The notes: a model not told the origin generated them from the letters alone. A stretch of DNA of 64,000 nt from Arthrobacter sp. FW306-07-I (GCF_021800405.1 NZ_CP084550.1:1674001-1738000); one strand, 5' to 3'. Positions 44,786-54,429 are shown, counted from the stretch's first letter. A program made the numbers and translations.

Positions 44786-45499
44786 TCAGCGGGCGTTCCA
44801 GCGGTATTCGTTTTCCGGCCTGCCCGGCGTTCCGTAGCGGGCGGTCCGGGAAACCGTGCCGGCGTCGGCCAGGTACTCAAGGTAGCGCCGGGCCGTTACG
44901 CGGGACATTCCCAGGGCATCCATGACTTCGGTGGCGGACACCGCCTCCGGCTGTTGGCGGAGGAACTCCTGCACCGAGCCGAGCGTCGCGGTGGAGAGGC
45001 CCTTGGGAAGCGGCAGCTCGGACGGAGCCCGAAGGCTGGCAAAAGCCCGGTCAACTTCGCCTTGCGAGGCGCCGCCCTTGCCGGGGCCGGCACTGGAACC
45101 GGCCAGCTGCAGGCGGAACTGGCGGTAGTTCTCCAGCTTGTCGGAGAACGCGGCGAACGTGAAGGGCTTGATCAGGTACTGGACTACGCCGATGGCCACG
45201 GCGCTGCGAACGATGGCCAGCTCGCGGACAGCGGTGATGGCGATAATGTCCGCCAGGATTCCCGCTGAACGCATCCGCCGAGCAATGTCCAGGCCGTGAA
45301 GATCGGGCAGGTTCATGTCCAGCAGGACCAGTTCCACCGGCTCGCCCGCCGCCACGAATTCACTCAGCAGCCGCAGGGCGGACTGGCCGTCCGGGGCCGT
45401 TCCGGCGAGCTCGAATCCTTCAAGCCGTCCCACATAAGCCGCATGCGCTGCCGAAGCAATGGCCTCGTCTTCGACGACGAGGACCCGGATGTTGCTCAC
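44786..45499 (-). CDS. CitB/DcuR-type response regulator
   Basis: 237 residues. Receiver domain with acidic pair E10/D11, phospho-acceptor D61 (LLDMNLPD) and K111 (YLIKPF). The C-terminal DNA-binding part (about 165-230) has a helix-turn-helix of the CitB group (VMDALGMSRVTARRYLEYL). The GTG start overlaps the kinase stop (GTGA). It most likely activates the divergent dctA gene when its kinase senses a C4-dicarboxylate or citrate. It is convergent with prpE across 33 bases. Confidence 0.92.
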   Translation of the reverse strand: MSNIRVLVVEDEAIASAAHAAYVGRLEGFELAGTAPDGQSALRLLSEFVAAGEPVELVLLDMNLPDLHGLDIARRMRSAGILADIIAITAVRELAIVRSAVAIGVVQYLIKPFTFAAFSDKLENYRQFRLQLAGSSAGPGKGGASQGEVDRAFASLRAPSELPLPKGLSTATLGSVQEFLRQQPEAVSATEVMDALGMSRVTARRYLEYLADAGTVSRTARYGTPGRPENEYRWNAR

Positions 45500-47130
45500 T
45501 GTGTATGCTCCTTCTCCGCGGGAACCGCTGCGGGCAGGAATACTTCGAACTTGGCGCCACGCCGGCCGTTGATGGCCAGCGTACCGCCCAAACGCTGCAC
45601 CGCCTGCCGGACCAGTGCAAGGCCAATGCCCCGGCCACCGGCTCCCGCCGGCTTCGTGCTGAATCCGTGCCGGAAGATCCTCTCCGTATCCCCAGCGCTG
45701 ATGGGCGTCCCGGAATCATTGACGGCGATGTCCAGCCCCTCGTCATCCGCCTCCAGGGTCAGGATCACGCGCCGCGGCGGCGGCGCATCTGCGGCGGCAT
45801 CGATGGCATTGTCCAGCAGGTTGCCCAGGATTGTCACCAGGTCATGCACGGCCAGCCCAGGTGCTGCCCCCGATCCAAGCGTGGCTACATCCAGTTGCAC
45901 GCCCCGTTCGTGGGCCTCGGCCACTTTTCCCATGACCAGTGCGCCCAGCACGGGTTCATCGATTGAGCTGACCATGTCATCCGTCAGCTGCTGGCTCAGG
46001 GCCAGGTCCTGGGTGGCGAAGTCCAGGGCTTCCCCAGTCCGGCCAAGTTCCAGGAGTGAAACCATGGTGTGCAGCCGGTTGGCGTGTTCGTGGGTCTGGG
46101 CCCGCAGTGCGTCGGAAAGGGTCCGCATCGTCTGGAGTTCGTTGCCCAGCGCTTCGATTTCCGTCCTGTCCCGGAGGGTTGCCACTGTTCCATAGACGGG
46201 AACCTTCCCGCGCGTCCCGGCGGAGTCGGGCCCACGTGCCGGTCCCTGGTTAACCACCAGCACGCGCGTACCGGCCAGCACCATCTCGTCCTTGGTGGTG
46301 CGTCCGGAATCGAACAGGTTGCGCAGTTCACTTTCCAGGGGGAGTTCCGCCAGCGACGGCGGCCGGGTGGGATCATTGCTGCCGGGTGCGGGCAGCCCCA
46401 GCAGTTCGGCAGCGTGGTCGTTGTACATCACAACGCGCTTTCTGGGATCTACCAGGATGAGGCCTTCGCGAACCGAGTGCAGCACCGATTCGTAGTAGGC
46501 GAAGAGCTGCGCCAACTGCTCGGGGCCCCAGCCCCGGGTTACGCCGCGCAGGTACCGCCCAAGCAGCCATGACGCCAGGGAACCGCCCACCAGCAGCGCG
46601 ATCCCAAGGCCAAGCAGGGCGGGCAGGCGCCCGGCGAGGGCAACATCAACGCTCCGAACGGTAACGCCGGCTGCGACGAGGGCCTTGACCGCACCCGTGG
46701 AGTCCTTGACCGGAACAATTGTCCGGACGGACGGTCCAAGCGTGCCCGCCGTGACTTCCGTAAACGCCTGGCCCCGCAGTGCGGCGTCGATCGAGCCGAT
46801 GTAGGGCCGGCCCAGCTCCTCGTCCCGCGGATGCGTCCAGCGGGTCCGGTCCGGAGCCATGATGGTGATGAAGTCAACGCGGGCCGCGGCAGTGACATCC
46901 TTGGCATAGGGCTGCAGGAGGACTGATGGGTCCGGCATAGCCGCAGCCTGCAGCACCAGGGGATTGGCAGCGATGGAAGCGGCCACTCCTTCCATGCGCC
47001 GGCCTGCTTCGTCGTACGTCCGGTCCCGGGCATCCACGTAGGCGGCCGTGCCCACTATGGCGATAAAGGATATGACAATGAGCAGGTTCGCCAGGAAGAG
47101 CCGGCGGGCAATGCTCCAGCGGTGGATCAT
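45496..47130 (-). CDS. CitA/DcuS-type sensor histidine kinase
   Basis: 544 residues. Membrane span 1 (~10-31), periplasmic single-Cache/PAS sensor (~32-165), span 2 (~170-190), a cytoplasmic PAS domain (~210-320), then a dimerisation helix with phospho-acceptor H347 in AQTHEHANRLHT and a HATPase (NLLDNAIDAA, GGRGIGLAL). The start at 47130 has GGAGG 5 bases upstream; ATGs at 47142 and 47178 are in frame but less well placed. Neighbouring dctA points to C4-dicarboxylate sensing; citrate is an alternative. Confidence 0.92.
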   Translation of the reverse strand: MIHRWSIARRLFLANLLIVISFIAIVGTAAYVDARDRTYDEAGRRMEGVAASIAANPLVLQAAAMPDPSVLLQPYAKDVTAAARVDFITIMAPDRTRWTHPRDEELGRPYIGSIDAALRGQAFTEVTAGTLGPSVRTIVPVKDSTGAVKALVAAGVTVRSVDVALAGRLPALLGLGIALLVGGSLASWLLGRYLRGVTRGWGPEQLAQLFAYYESVLHSVREGLILVDPRKRVVMYNDHAAELLGLPAPGSNDPTRPPSLAELPLESELRNLFDSGRTTKDEMVLAGTRVLVVNQGPARGPDSAGTRGKVPVYGTVATLRDRTEIEALGNELQTMRTLSDALRAQTHEHANRLHTMVSLLELGRTGEALDFATQDLALSQQLTDDMVSSIDEPVLGALVMGKVAEAHERGVQLDVATLGSGAAPGLAVHDLVTILGNLLDNAIDAAADAPPPRRVILTLEADDEGLDIAVNDSGTPISAGDTERIFRHGFSTKPAGAGGRGIGLALVRQAVQRLGGTLAINGRRGAKFEVFLPAAVPAEKEHTQ

Positions 47131-47287
47131 CCGTACCTCCATCTGACCCTGCGGTCGCTGCGACCAATATGAACGCAACGGTGAGCTGGATCACGGGGTG
47201 CCGAATGATGGGTATCACATTGCAAGGACGTGTTGAGCCCAGAGACTGCGCCGCAGCGTCTATCAGAATATCCACAAGGAGACACAC

Positions 47288-48631
47288 ATGGCTTCTCAAC
47301 GAGGAGAGTCGCTCAAGACCGCGACGCCGCGGCGCAAGGGACTGGACAAGTCCCACTACCTTTACATCGCCGTTATCGCCGCCGTCATTCTCGGCGCGCT
47401 TGTTGGCCTGATCTTCCCCGAGTTTGGCAAGTCCCTCAAGCCCCTGGGCGACGGCTTCGTCAAGCTCATCAAGATGATGATCGCGCCGGTTATCTTCTGC
47501 ACCATCGTCCTTGGCATCGGCTCTATTGCGAAGGCTGCGACCGTCGGCAAGGTTGGTGGGCTGGCGCTGGGCTACTTCATCGTCATGTCCACGTTCGCCT
47601 TGGCCATTGGCCTGGTGGTGGGCAACCTCATCCACCCGGGTGAGGGCCTGAAGCTTACGCCTTACGACCCCAGCAAGAAGGCCGCCACGGACAGCACCGT
47701 GGACTTTCTCCTGGGAATCATCCCCGGCGACGTACCTGTCCTGCCCACACTGCTGGCAGCCATCCTGGTTGGCTTCGCACTGCAGAAGATGGGCGCCCAG
47801 GGCGCTCCTATCCTGAGGGCCGTCGGCTATGGCCAGGCGCTCGTGTTCCGCATCCTCATCATGATCATGTGGCTCGCTCCCGTCGGTGCCTTTGGCGCGA
47901 TCGCCGCAGTCGTCGGCGCAACCGGCGTCCAGGCCATCGTGAGCATGTTCACCCTGATGGTTGCCTTCTACATCACCTGCGCACTGTTCATCGTGGTCAT
48001 CCTCGGTGGCCTGCTCCAGGTAGTCGCCGGCGTAAACATCTTCAAGCTGATGAAGTACCTGGCCCGTGAGTACCTCATCATCTTCTCCACCTCGTCCTCC
48101 GAGGCTGCGCTGCCCCGGCTTATCGCCAAGATGGAACACCTCGGCGTCTCCAAGCCGGTTGTCGGCGTCACCGTTCCCACCGGCTACTCCTTCAACCTTG
48201 ACGGCACGGCGATCTACCTGACCATGGCTTCCCTCTTCGTGGCCAACGCCATGGGAACCCCGCTGGACCTCGGCGCCCAGATCTCCCTGCTGGTCTTCAT
48301 GATCATCGCCTCCAAGGGCGCCGCCGGCGTGACCGGCGCCGGCCTGGCCACCCTCGCGGCAGGCCTGCAGGCACACCGGCCTGAACTGCTGGGCGGCGTC
48401 GGCATCATCGTTGGCATCGACCGCTTCATGTCCGAGGCCCGCGCCCTGACCAACTTCACCGGCAACGCTGTCGCCACGGTCCTGATCGGCACGTGGGTCA
48501 AGGAGATCGACGGCGGCCAGGTCGGCCGCGTCCTTTCCGGCGAACTGCCCTTCGACGAGCAGACCATGATGGTTGGGCACGGCGAAATGGCGCCTAAGGA
48601 AGAAGGCGCGCTCGAGGCTGCGAAGGCCTAG
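47288..48631 (+). CDS. dctA: C4-dicarboxylate:cation symporter
   Basis: 447 residues, DAACS/SDF family, inner membrane. It takes up succinate, fumarate and malate with protons or sodium. The family hairpin segment STSSSEAALPRL and the substrate/ion motif GYSFNLDGTAIYLTMA are intact, and there are about eight membrane helices plus two re-entrant loops. ATG 47288 with AAGGAG 8 bases upstream. It is divergent from its likely two-component regulator over 157 bp; I could not define the promoter or the regulator site there. Confidence 0.94.
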   Translation: MASQRGESLKTATPRRKGLDKSHYLYIAVIAAVILGALVGLIFPEFGKSLKPLGDGFVKLIKMMIAPVIFCTIVLGIGSIAKAATVGKVGGLALGYFIVMSTFALAIGLVVGNLIHPGEGLKLTPYDPSKKAATDSTVDFLLGIIPGDVPVLPTLLAAILVGFALQKMGAQGAPILRAVGYGQALVFRILIMIMWLAPVGAFGAIAAVVGATGVQAIVSMFTLMVAFYITCALFIVVILGGLLQVVAGVNIFKLMKYLAREYLIIFSTSSSEAALPRLIAKMEHLGVSKPVVGVTVPTGYSFNLDGTAIYLTMASLFVANAMGTPLDLGAQISLLVFMIIASKGAAGVTGAGLATLAAGLQAHRPELLGGVGIIVGIDRFMSEARALTNFTGNAVATVLIGTWVKEIDGGQVGRVLSGELPFDEQTMMVGHGEMAPKEEGALEAAKA

Positions 48632-48654
48632 CTCCCGCCCCAAAACCGAAACGG

Positions 48655-48687
48655 AAACGCCCCCGCAGCCTGGCTGCGGGGGCGTTT
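48655..48687 (+). terminator. dctA terminator
   Basis: 14-bp perfect stem 48655-48668 / 48674-48687 with a 5-base loop and a run of T. This intrinsic terminator also marks the end of the accessory block. Confidence 0.93.
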
Positions 48688-48862
48688 TTCCTATGGTGGG
48701 CGGTTCAACCTTCGACCTCAGCTAGAGGGTCAAGGCTCAACATCCGCGGAAAGTCAAGTTCCCTCGAATACCGTGTCGGGCGCTGTAACCTAGGGAGCAG
48801 AACGAACGCCGCCGGGAAGCCGGCGGCAGGAAATCACCGTCATCGAAAGTGTGGACAGATAC

Positions 48863-49762
48863 GTGAGCAGCGAACAGGGTTCAGCAACTCTGGAGGGCAC
48901 GGAATTCGACCTCGAAAACGCGGTGATGGGGCCTACTGGGCGCCCATACCGTGAGTTCCCGGAACCCGCGCCGCTGTCCTCCCACGGTCCGGCCAGGGTG
49001 CTTGCCATGGTCAACCAAAAGGGCGGCGTGGGGAAGACCACCTCCACCATCAACCTTGCCGCCGCGCTCGCTGAATACGGCCGCCGCGTCCTGCTGGTGG
49101 ACTTCGACCCCCAGGGCGCTCTGTCCGCCGGCCTGGGCGTCAACCCGCACGAGCTGGACCTCACCGTGTACAACGTCCTGATGGACCGCAAAGTGGACAT
49201 CCGCGACGCCATCCACCACACCGGCGTTGAAAATGTCGACCTGCTGCCGGCCAACATCGACCTCTCCGCCGCCGAAGTGCAGTTGGTTAATGAAGTGGCA
49301 CGTGAACAGGTCCTGGACCGCGCGCTGAAGAAGGTCGAAGACGATTATGACGTTGTCCTGATCGACTGCCAGCCGTCGCTGGGTCTCCTGACGGTGAACG
49401 CCCTTACGGCCGCCCACGGCGTCATCATCCCGCTCATCTGTGAATTCTTTGCCCTCCGCGCCGTGGCGCTCCTGGTCGAAACCATCGACAAGGTCCAGGA
49501 CCGGCTGAACCCGCGACTGCAGGTGGACGGTGTCCTGGCCACCATGTACGACGCACGGACGCTTCACAGCCGCGAGGTCATCACCCGGCTGGTGGAAGCG
49601 TTCGGAGACAAGGTCTTCGAAACCGTCATCAAGCGCTCCATCAAGTTCGCAGACGCCACCGTGGCCGCTGAACCCATCACCAGTTACGCGGGGAACCACG
49701 TGGGTGCTGACGCCTACCGCAGGCTCGCCAAGGAGCTGATTTCCCGCGGCGGCGCACCCTAG
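48863..49762 (+). CDS. ParA/Soj-like ATPase linked to scpAB
   Basis: 299 residues. Deviant Walker A KGGVGKTT near 55, then VDFDPQGALSAG and DCQPSLGLLTVNAL. It belongs to the ParA-like ATPases encoded just before scpA in actinobacteria (Rv1708 position); its role is thought to be in chromosome organisation, with no ParB next to it. The first ~45 residues form a variable extension. The start is uncertain: GTG at 48863 is chosen, GTG at 48851 is also in frame, and neither has a good ribosome site. A -10-like TAACCT lies near 48787. Confidence 0.88.
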   Translation: MSSEQGSATLEGTEFDLENAVMGPTGRPYREFPEPAPLSSHGPARVLAMVNQKGGVGKTTSTINLAAALAEYGRRVLLVDFDPQGALSAGLGVNPHELDLTVYNVLMDRKVDIRDAIHHTGVENVDLLPANIDLSAAEVQLVNEVAREQVLDRALKKVEDDYDVVLIDCQPSLGLLTVNALTAAHGVIIPLICEFFALRAVALLVETIDKVQDRLNPRLQVDGVLATMYDARTLHSREVITRLVEAFGDKVFETVIKRSIKFADATVAAEPITSYAGNHVGADAYRRLAKELISRGGAP

Positions 49763-49769
49763 CCACGCC

Positions 49770-50585
49770 GTGGCCGAACCCAAACCCGGTTTCGAGGTGC
49801 GGCTGGCCAACTTCACCGGTCCGTTCGACCTCCTCCTGGGGCTGATCGCCAAGCACCAGCTGGACATCACCGAAGTGGCCATCGCCACCGTCACCGATGA
49901 GTTCATCAAGTACATCCGCAAGCTGCAGCAGCTTGGCGAAGAATGGGCGCTGGACGAGGCGAGCGAGTTCCTGGTGATTGCCGCCACCTTGCTTGACCTT
50001 AAGGCGGCGCGGCTGCTTCCAGCCGGTGAAGTCGAGGACGATGAGGATATTGCCCTGCTGGAGGCCCGGGACCTCCTTTTCGCCCGGCTGCTCCAGTACA
50101 AGGCCTTCAAACAGGTGGCAGGCATCCTCGGTGAAACCCTGGACCAGGAAGGCCGGCGCTTTCCGCGGCAAGTGGCCTTGGAGGAACACTTCGCGGCGAT
50201 GCTGCCCGAGCTGGTCTGGAAACACACGCCCCAGCAGTTCGCAGCATTGGCAGAAGCCGCGCTCCGGCCCAAGGTGCCCACGCAGCCGCCCCAAGTGGGA
50301 CTTGCCCATCTGCACGGCAGCAACGTCAGCGTCAAGGAGCAGGCAGAATTGCTGGGGCTTAGGCTCCAGCAGGAGTCACCGTTGACGTTCCGTTCGTTGA
50401 TTGCCGACGCCGGCTCCACCCTGGTGGTGGTTGCCCGGTTCCTGGCACTCCTGGAACTGTTCCGGGACCGGGCAGTTGCATTCGACCAGCTCTCCCCGCT
50501 GGCGGAGCTTGCCATCCACTGGACGGCGGTAGACCGGGACTGGTCAGCGGAAAACCTGAGCGAAGAGTATGAGGAGCAACCGTGA
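49770..50585 (+). CDS. scpA: Segregation and condensation protein A
   Basis: Kleisin that bridges SMC heads. 271 residues with the family start FEVRLANFTGPFDLLLGLI and a C-terminal winged helix. GTG start 7 bases after parA; the stop overlaps scpB as GTGA. Confidence 0.95.
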   Translation: MAEPKPGFEVRLANFTGPFDLLLGLIAKHQLDITEVAIATVTDEFIKYIRKLQQLGEEWALDEASEFLVIAATLLDLKAARLLPAGEVEDDEDIALLEARDLLFARLLQYKAFKQVAGILGETLDQEGRRFPRQVALEEHFAAMLPELVWKHTPQQFAALAEAALRPKVPTQPPQVGLAHLHGSNVSVKEQAELLGLRLQQESPLTFRSLIADAGSTLVVVARFLALLELFRDRAVAFDQLSPLAELAIHWTAVDRDWSAENLSEEYEEQP

Positions 50586-51271
50586 CCCCCCAGTCTCCGG
50601 AAACCCAGCCGCTGGATACGCAGCCGCAGGAGGACGCCGGCCCTGCCACGGACTTTGATCATCTCCCCGGCGGCGCCAAGGCCGCCCTTGAGGCGGTGCT
50701 CATGGTCCTGGACCAACCTGCCACCGAGGAGGAGCTGGCCGCAGGGCTGGGCTTGACGGTCCAACGGGTGCGTTCCCTGCTGGCCGAACTGCAGCGTGAG
50801 TATAACGGCTATACTGTTAAAGCCCCGGAGATGGACAGTGCCAGCCACGCTGGTATCGGTTCCAGCCCCCGGGGTTTTGAATTGCGGAACATCGCCGGTG
50901 GGTGGCGGATCTACTCCCGCACTGAATTTGCCGACATTGTTGGCAAATATGTGCTGGAAGGACAGACTGCCAGGCTCACCCAGGCGGCGTTGGAAACATT
51001 GGCAGTCATTGCTTACCGGCAGCCGGTTTCCCGCGCCCGTGTGTCTGCGATTCGCGGTGTCAATGTTGATTCCGTCGTACGGACGCTCACCCAGCGCGGG
51101 CTGATCGAGGACGCGGGAACGGATCCTGAATCCGGCGCAATCCTCTACCGGACTACCTCCTATTTCCTCGAGCGGATGGGAATCAGTTCAGTTGAGGACT
51201 TGCCCCAGCTGTCGCCGCACCTTCCTGGGCTTGACGGGATCGCAGAATTCTACGACGCCGAAACCATGTAG
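50582..51271 (+). CDS. scpB: Segregation and condensation protein B
   Basis: Binds ScpA and SMC. 229 residues with two winged-helix domains; the conserved TLAVIAYRQPVSRARVSAIRG segment lies near 140. A variable acidic N-terminus and a short insertion (MDSASHAGIGSS) are present. Its overlap with scpA fixes the GTG start. Confidence 0.95.
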   Translation: MTPQSPETQPLDTQPQEDAGPATDFDHLPGGAKAALEAVLMVLDQPATEEELAAGLGLTVQRVRSLLAELQREYNGYTVKAPEMDSASHAGIGSSPRGFELRNIAGGWRIYSRTEFADIVGKYVLEGQTARLTQAALETLAVIAYRQPVSRARVSAIRGVNVDSVVRTLTQRGLIEDAGTDPESGAILYRTTSYFLERMGISSVEDLPQLSPHLPGLDGIAEFYDAETM

Positions 51272-51342
51272 GCACGCACGGTGCCTGCAGCACATATTTA
51301 CCGAGTTTAGTTATCAGGGCAGACGAAGTCTGCGCGGCTGGC

Positions 51343-51348
51343 TAGGGT
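51343..51348 (+). promoter_or_regulatory. -10 element TAGGGT upstream of rluB
   Basis: Lies 47 bases before the rluB ATG, so this gene has a leader with a ribosome site (AAGGA), unlike the leaderless genes with similar hexamers. Confidence 0.4.
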
Positions 51349-51394
51349 TGTCCTTGGACATCGCTGCCGGCCAAAACACATTGAAGGACGGGTC

Positions 51395-52603
51395 ATGACA
51401 CAGGCGGGACGCCAGGGTTCACCACGTAACGGTTCGGGACGCGGCGGGAACGAACGCAACAATTCCCAGCAGCGCAGTTCACAGGGCGGCAGCTTCAGCG
51501 GGGGCTCCCGCGGCGGGACCGGAAAACGCGCTGCCGGGTTCGGCGGCGATCGTCCGCACCGCGCTCCCAAACCGCGCGAGGAACGCTTCGTCGACCCCGA
51601 CCTCGCGGGCAACCAGCCCGAACGGGGTGCGGAAGGCGCAAGGGGAGCCAAGCCGTCGTCGCGCAAGCCCGCTGCCAGGAAGCCCGGCGCTAAAAAGGCC
51701 CCGGGAACTCCCGGCGCACTCAAGCCCAAGCCCCGCACCGGCGCACCCGGGGCGGCAGCTTCCCGCGCGTTCGGCAGCGAACGCTTCGGCCAGAACCTGG
51801 GCCCGGTCCGCAAACCAGGCCGGAAGAAGCACCCCCGCGGCAATGTTCCCCAGTCCGAGCTCCACGACGCCGACGGCGTGCGGCTCCAGAAGGTCATGGC
51901 GTCCGCGGGCGTCGCTTCCCGGCGCGTCTGCGAGGAGATGATTGCCGAGGGCCGTGTTGAGGTGGACGGCCAGGTGGTCACCGAGCTGGGCGTCCGCGTC
52001 GATCCCAAGACTGCCGTGATCCACGTCGACGGCCTGCGGATCCAGCTGGACGAGAACCTGGTGTACATGGTGTTCAACAAGCCCAAGGGCGTGGTGTCCA
52101 CCATGGAGGACCCCGAAGGCCGGCCCTGCATCAGCGATTTCCTCAAGAACAACAAGAACACCGGCGAACGCCTCTTCCACGTAGGCCGGCTCGACGTCGC
52201 CACCGAGGGGCTGCTGCTGCTGACCAACGACGGCGAACTGGCCAACCGGCTGACCCACCCGTCGTACGAGGTGCCCAAGACCTACCTGGTGCAGGTTCGC
52301 GGACCGTTCCCGCAGGGCGTCGGCGCCCAGCTGAAGGCCGGCGTGGAGCTGGAGGACGGCATGGCCGCCGTCGACTCCTTCCGCCTGGTGGATTCCACAC
52401 CCGGGCACGTGCTGATCGAAGTTGTGCTCCACTCCGGCAAGAACCGCATCGTGCGCCGCATGTTCGATGCGGTCGGCTTCCCGGTCCAGCGGCTGGTGCG
52501 CGTCAAGGTGGGCCCGATCGGGCTTGGAGACCAGCGCCAGGGCAGCATCCGCAACCTGGGCAAGCAGGAAGTCGGCCACCTGCTGGCATCCGTAGGACTC
52601 TGA
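51395..52603 (+). CDS. 23S rRNA pseudouridine synthase, RluB/RsuA family
   Basis: 402 residues. The first ~150 are a disordered basic extension rich in Gly, Ser, Arg, Lys and Pro. Then an S4 domain (~155-205, VRLQKVMASAGVASRR) and the synthase domain with catalytic aspartate in VGRLDVATEGLLLLTNDGEL. The position after scpB is the conserved location (Rv1711). RluB-like modification of helix 89 of 23S rRNA is likely; RsuA-type specificity cannot be fully excluded. Followed by tyrA after 3 bases. Confidence 0.92.
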   Translation: MTQAGRQGSPRNGSGRGGNERNNSQQRSSQGGSFSGGSRGGTGKRAAGFGGDRPHRAPKPREERFVDPDLAGNQPERGAEGARGAKPSSRKPAARKPGAKKAPGTPGALKPKPRTGAPGAAASRAFGSERFGQNLGPVRKPGRKKHPRGNVPQSELHDADGVRLQKVMASAGVASRRVCEEMIAEGRVEVDGQVVTELGVRVDPKTAVIHVDGLRIQLDENLVYMVFNKPKGVVSTMEDPEGRPCISDFLKNNKNTGERLFHVGRLDVATEGLLLLTNDGELANRLTHPSYEVPKTYLVQVRGPFPQGVGAQLKAGVELEDGMAAVDSFRLVDSTPGHVLIEVVLHSGKNRIVRRMFDAVGFPVQRLVRVKVGPIGLGDQRQGSIRNLGKQEVGHLLASVGL

Positions 52604-52606
52604 CGC

Positions 52607-53716
52607 ATGTCCGCCTTCAAAAGCCAGGGCCGCGGCCACCTGGATGGCCCCGTGGTGGTCATTGGTACCGGACTGCTGGGCACCAGCATCGGGCTGGGAC
52701 TGCGGGGCCGCGGCGTGCCCGTGTTCCTTTCCGACCCGTCGCCCACCAACCAGGCCGTGGCGGTGGACATCGGTGCGGGCCGCCCCTTGGCGGAGTTGGG
52801 CAGTGGCACGCCCCAGCTGGTGGTGGTCGCTGCCCCGCCGGACGTGACGGCCGACGTCGTCTGCCGGGCACTGGCTGACTACCCCGAATCCGTCGTGGTG
52901 GATATTGCCAGCGTCAAGGCGGATATCCAGTCGCGGCTTCGCACCCTCGGCGCCGACCTTTCGCGGTACGTGGGCACCCACCCCATGGCCGGACGGGAAA
53001 AGTCGGGTCCGGTAGCTGCGCGCGGCGAGCTGTTCACCTCCATGCCGTGGGTGCTCTGCCCGTCGGAGAAGACGTCCGGGAGTGCCCTGCAGGTGGCCCG
53101 CTCACTCGCCTCCGATTTAGGCGCGGTGGTGTCGCAGTTCAGCGCGGACGAACACGATGAAGCCGTGGCACTGGTGTCGCACCTGCCGCAGGTCATGTCC
53201 TCCCTGGTGGCCAGCCGCCTGCAGGGGACGCCACTGCATGCGTTGTCGCTGGCCGGAAATGGACTTCGCGATGTCACAAGGATTGCCGCCAGCGACCCCA
53301 CCCTGTGGGTGCAGATCCTGGGCGGCAACGCGGCCAAGGTAGTGGAGATCCTCTACGGCGTCCGCGACGACCTGAACCGCCTGATCGGCACCTTGGAAGA
53401 CCCGGCAGCCCCGGGTGCGAGGCTGGACCTGGCCCAGCTGATCAGCGAGGGCAACGCAGGCCAGGCCCGGATCCCCGGCAAGCACGGCGGGCCGCCGCAG
53501 GCATACTCCTGGCTCACCGTCCTGGTGGACGACAAGCCCGGCCAGATTGCGCAGTTGCTCACCGAAATCGGCGAAATCGGCGTGAACGTGGAAGACCTTC
53601 GGCTGGACCATTCCTCGGGACAGAACGTGGGCATGGTGGAATTGTCTGTGTTGCCGAACAAGCACGACCACCTGATCGAAGCTCTCAACGACCGCGGATG
53701 GCGGGTACTTCAGTAA
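52607..53716 (+). CDS. tyrA: Prephenate dehydrogenase with C-terminal ACT domain
   Basis: Oxidative decarboxylation of prephenate in tyrosine synthesis. 369 residues. NAD loop VVIGTGLLGTSIGLGL at 17-32, catalytic-region GTHPMAGREKSG, and a C-terminal ACT domain from about 295 (YSWLTVLVDDKPGQIAQL), suggesting amino-acid feedback. ATG 3 bases after the rluB stop; the stop overlaps the cmk start (TAATG). Confidence 0.94.
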   Translation: MSAFKSQGRGHLDGPVVVIGTGLLGTSIGLGLRGRGVPVFLSDPSPTNQAVAVDIGAGRPLAELGSGTPQLVVVAAPPDVTADVVCRALADYPESVVVDIASVKADIQSRLRTLGADLSRYVGTHPMAGREKSGPVAARGELFTSMPWVLCPSEKTSGSALQVARSLASDLGAVVSQFSADEHDEAVALVSHLPQVMSSLVASRLQGTPLHALSLAGNGLRDVTRIAASDPTLWVQILGGNAAKVVEILYGVRDDLNRLIGTLEDPAAPGARLDLAQLISEGNAGQARIPGKHGGPPQAYSWLTVLVDDKPGQIAQLLTEIGEIGVNVEDLRLDHSSGQNVGMVELSVLPNKHDHLIEALNDRGWRVLQ

Positions 53717-54429
53717 TGACACAGGAACTCCTCGAAACCATGCGCGCGCTGCGCATTGGCCGGCCCCTGGTGGTCGCCATCGACGGCCCCTCCGGCTCAG
53801 GCAAATCGAGCGTGAGCAAGGAAGTTGCCCGTCGGCTCCGACTGGCATACCTGGACACCGGCGCGATGTACCGGGCCCTGACCTGGTATTGCGTGACCGA
53901 AGGCATCGACCTTGATGACTCGCCCGCTGTAGAGCAGGCATCCAGGGACTTCGTCCTGGAAGTGAGCACCAGCCCGCAGGAGGAGTACGTCCGGGTGGGC
54001 GGCGTGGACGTCACGGACGCCATCCGGGAGCCGGCCATCTCGTCCGCCGTCAGTGCCGTGGCCACCACCCTCGGTGCCCGGACTGAACTGATCCGCCGGC
54101 AGCGCGACCTCATCGAAAAGCACCACCGCCGCATGGTGGTGGAAGGCAGGGACATTACCACCGTCGTCGCGCCCGGGGCTGAAGTGCGCATGCTCCTCAC
54201 GGCCAGCGAGGAAGCCCGGCTGCGCCGGCGCGGCATCCAGCTGGGCGGCACGCAGGACGCCGAGCAACTGGCGGCCCAGGTGACCCACCGGGACGCCAAG
54301 GACTCAGCGGTGGTGAACTTCACCAAGGCGGCAGACGGTGTGGTCACCTTGGACTCCTCGGACCTGGACTTCGAGCAGACCGTGGATGCCGCCCTGGTGA
54401 TCGTCACCAAGGTCCTCAACCGTGACTGA
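53716..54429 (+). CDS. cmk: Cytidylate kinase
   Basis: Phosphorylates CMP and dCMP. 237 residues. P-loop DGPSGSGKSS at about 24-33, LDTGAMYRALTW, and the CMP-binding EGRDITTVVAP. The ATG overlaps the tyrA stop; upstream codons in this frame fall within tyrA. The end overlaps plsC by 8 bases. Confidence 0.96.
   Translation: MTQELLETMRALRIGRPLVVAIDGPSGSGKSSVSKEVARRLRLAYLDTGAMYRALTWYCVTEGIDLDDSPAVEQASRDFVLEVSTSPQEEYVRVGGVDVTDAIREPAISSAVSAVATTLGARTELIRRQRDLIEKHHRRMVVEGRDITTVVAPGAEVRMLLTASEEARLRRRGIQLGGTQDAEQLAAQVTHRDAKDSAVVNFTKAADGVVTLDSSDLDFEQTVDAALVIVTKVLNRD

Noticed and set aside
48881..50848. 655-codon open frame antisense to parA, scpA and scpB
   Set aside because: It covers three overlapping conserved genes on the other strand and shows a Ser/Arg-rich composition with no recognisable domain.
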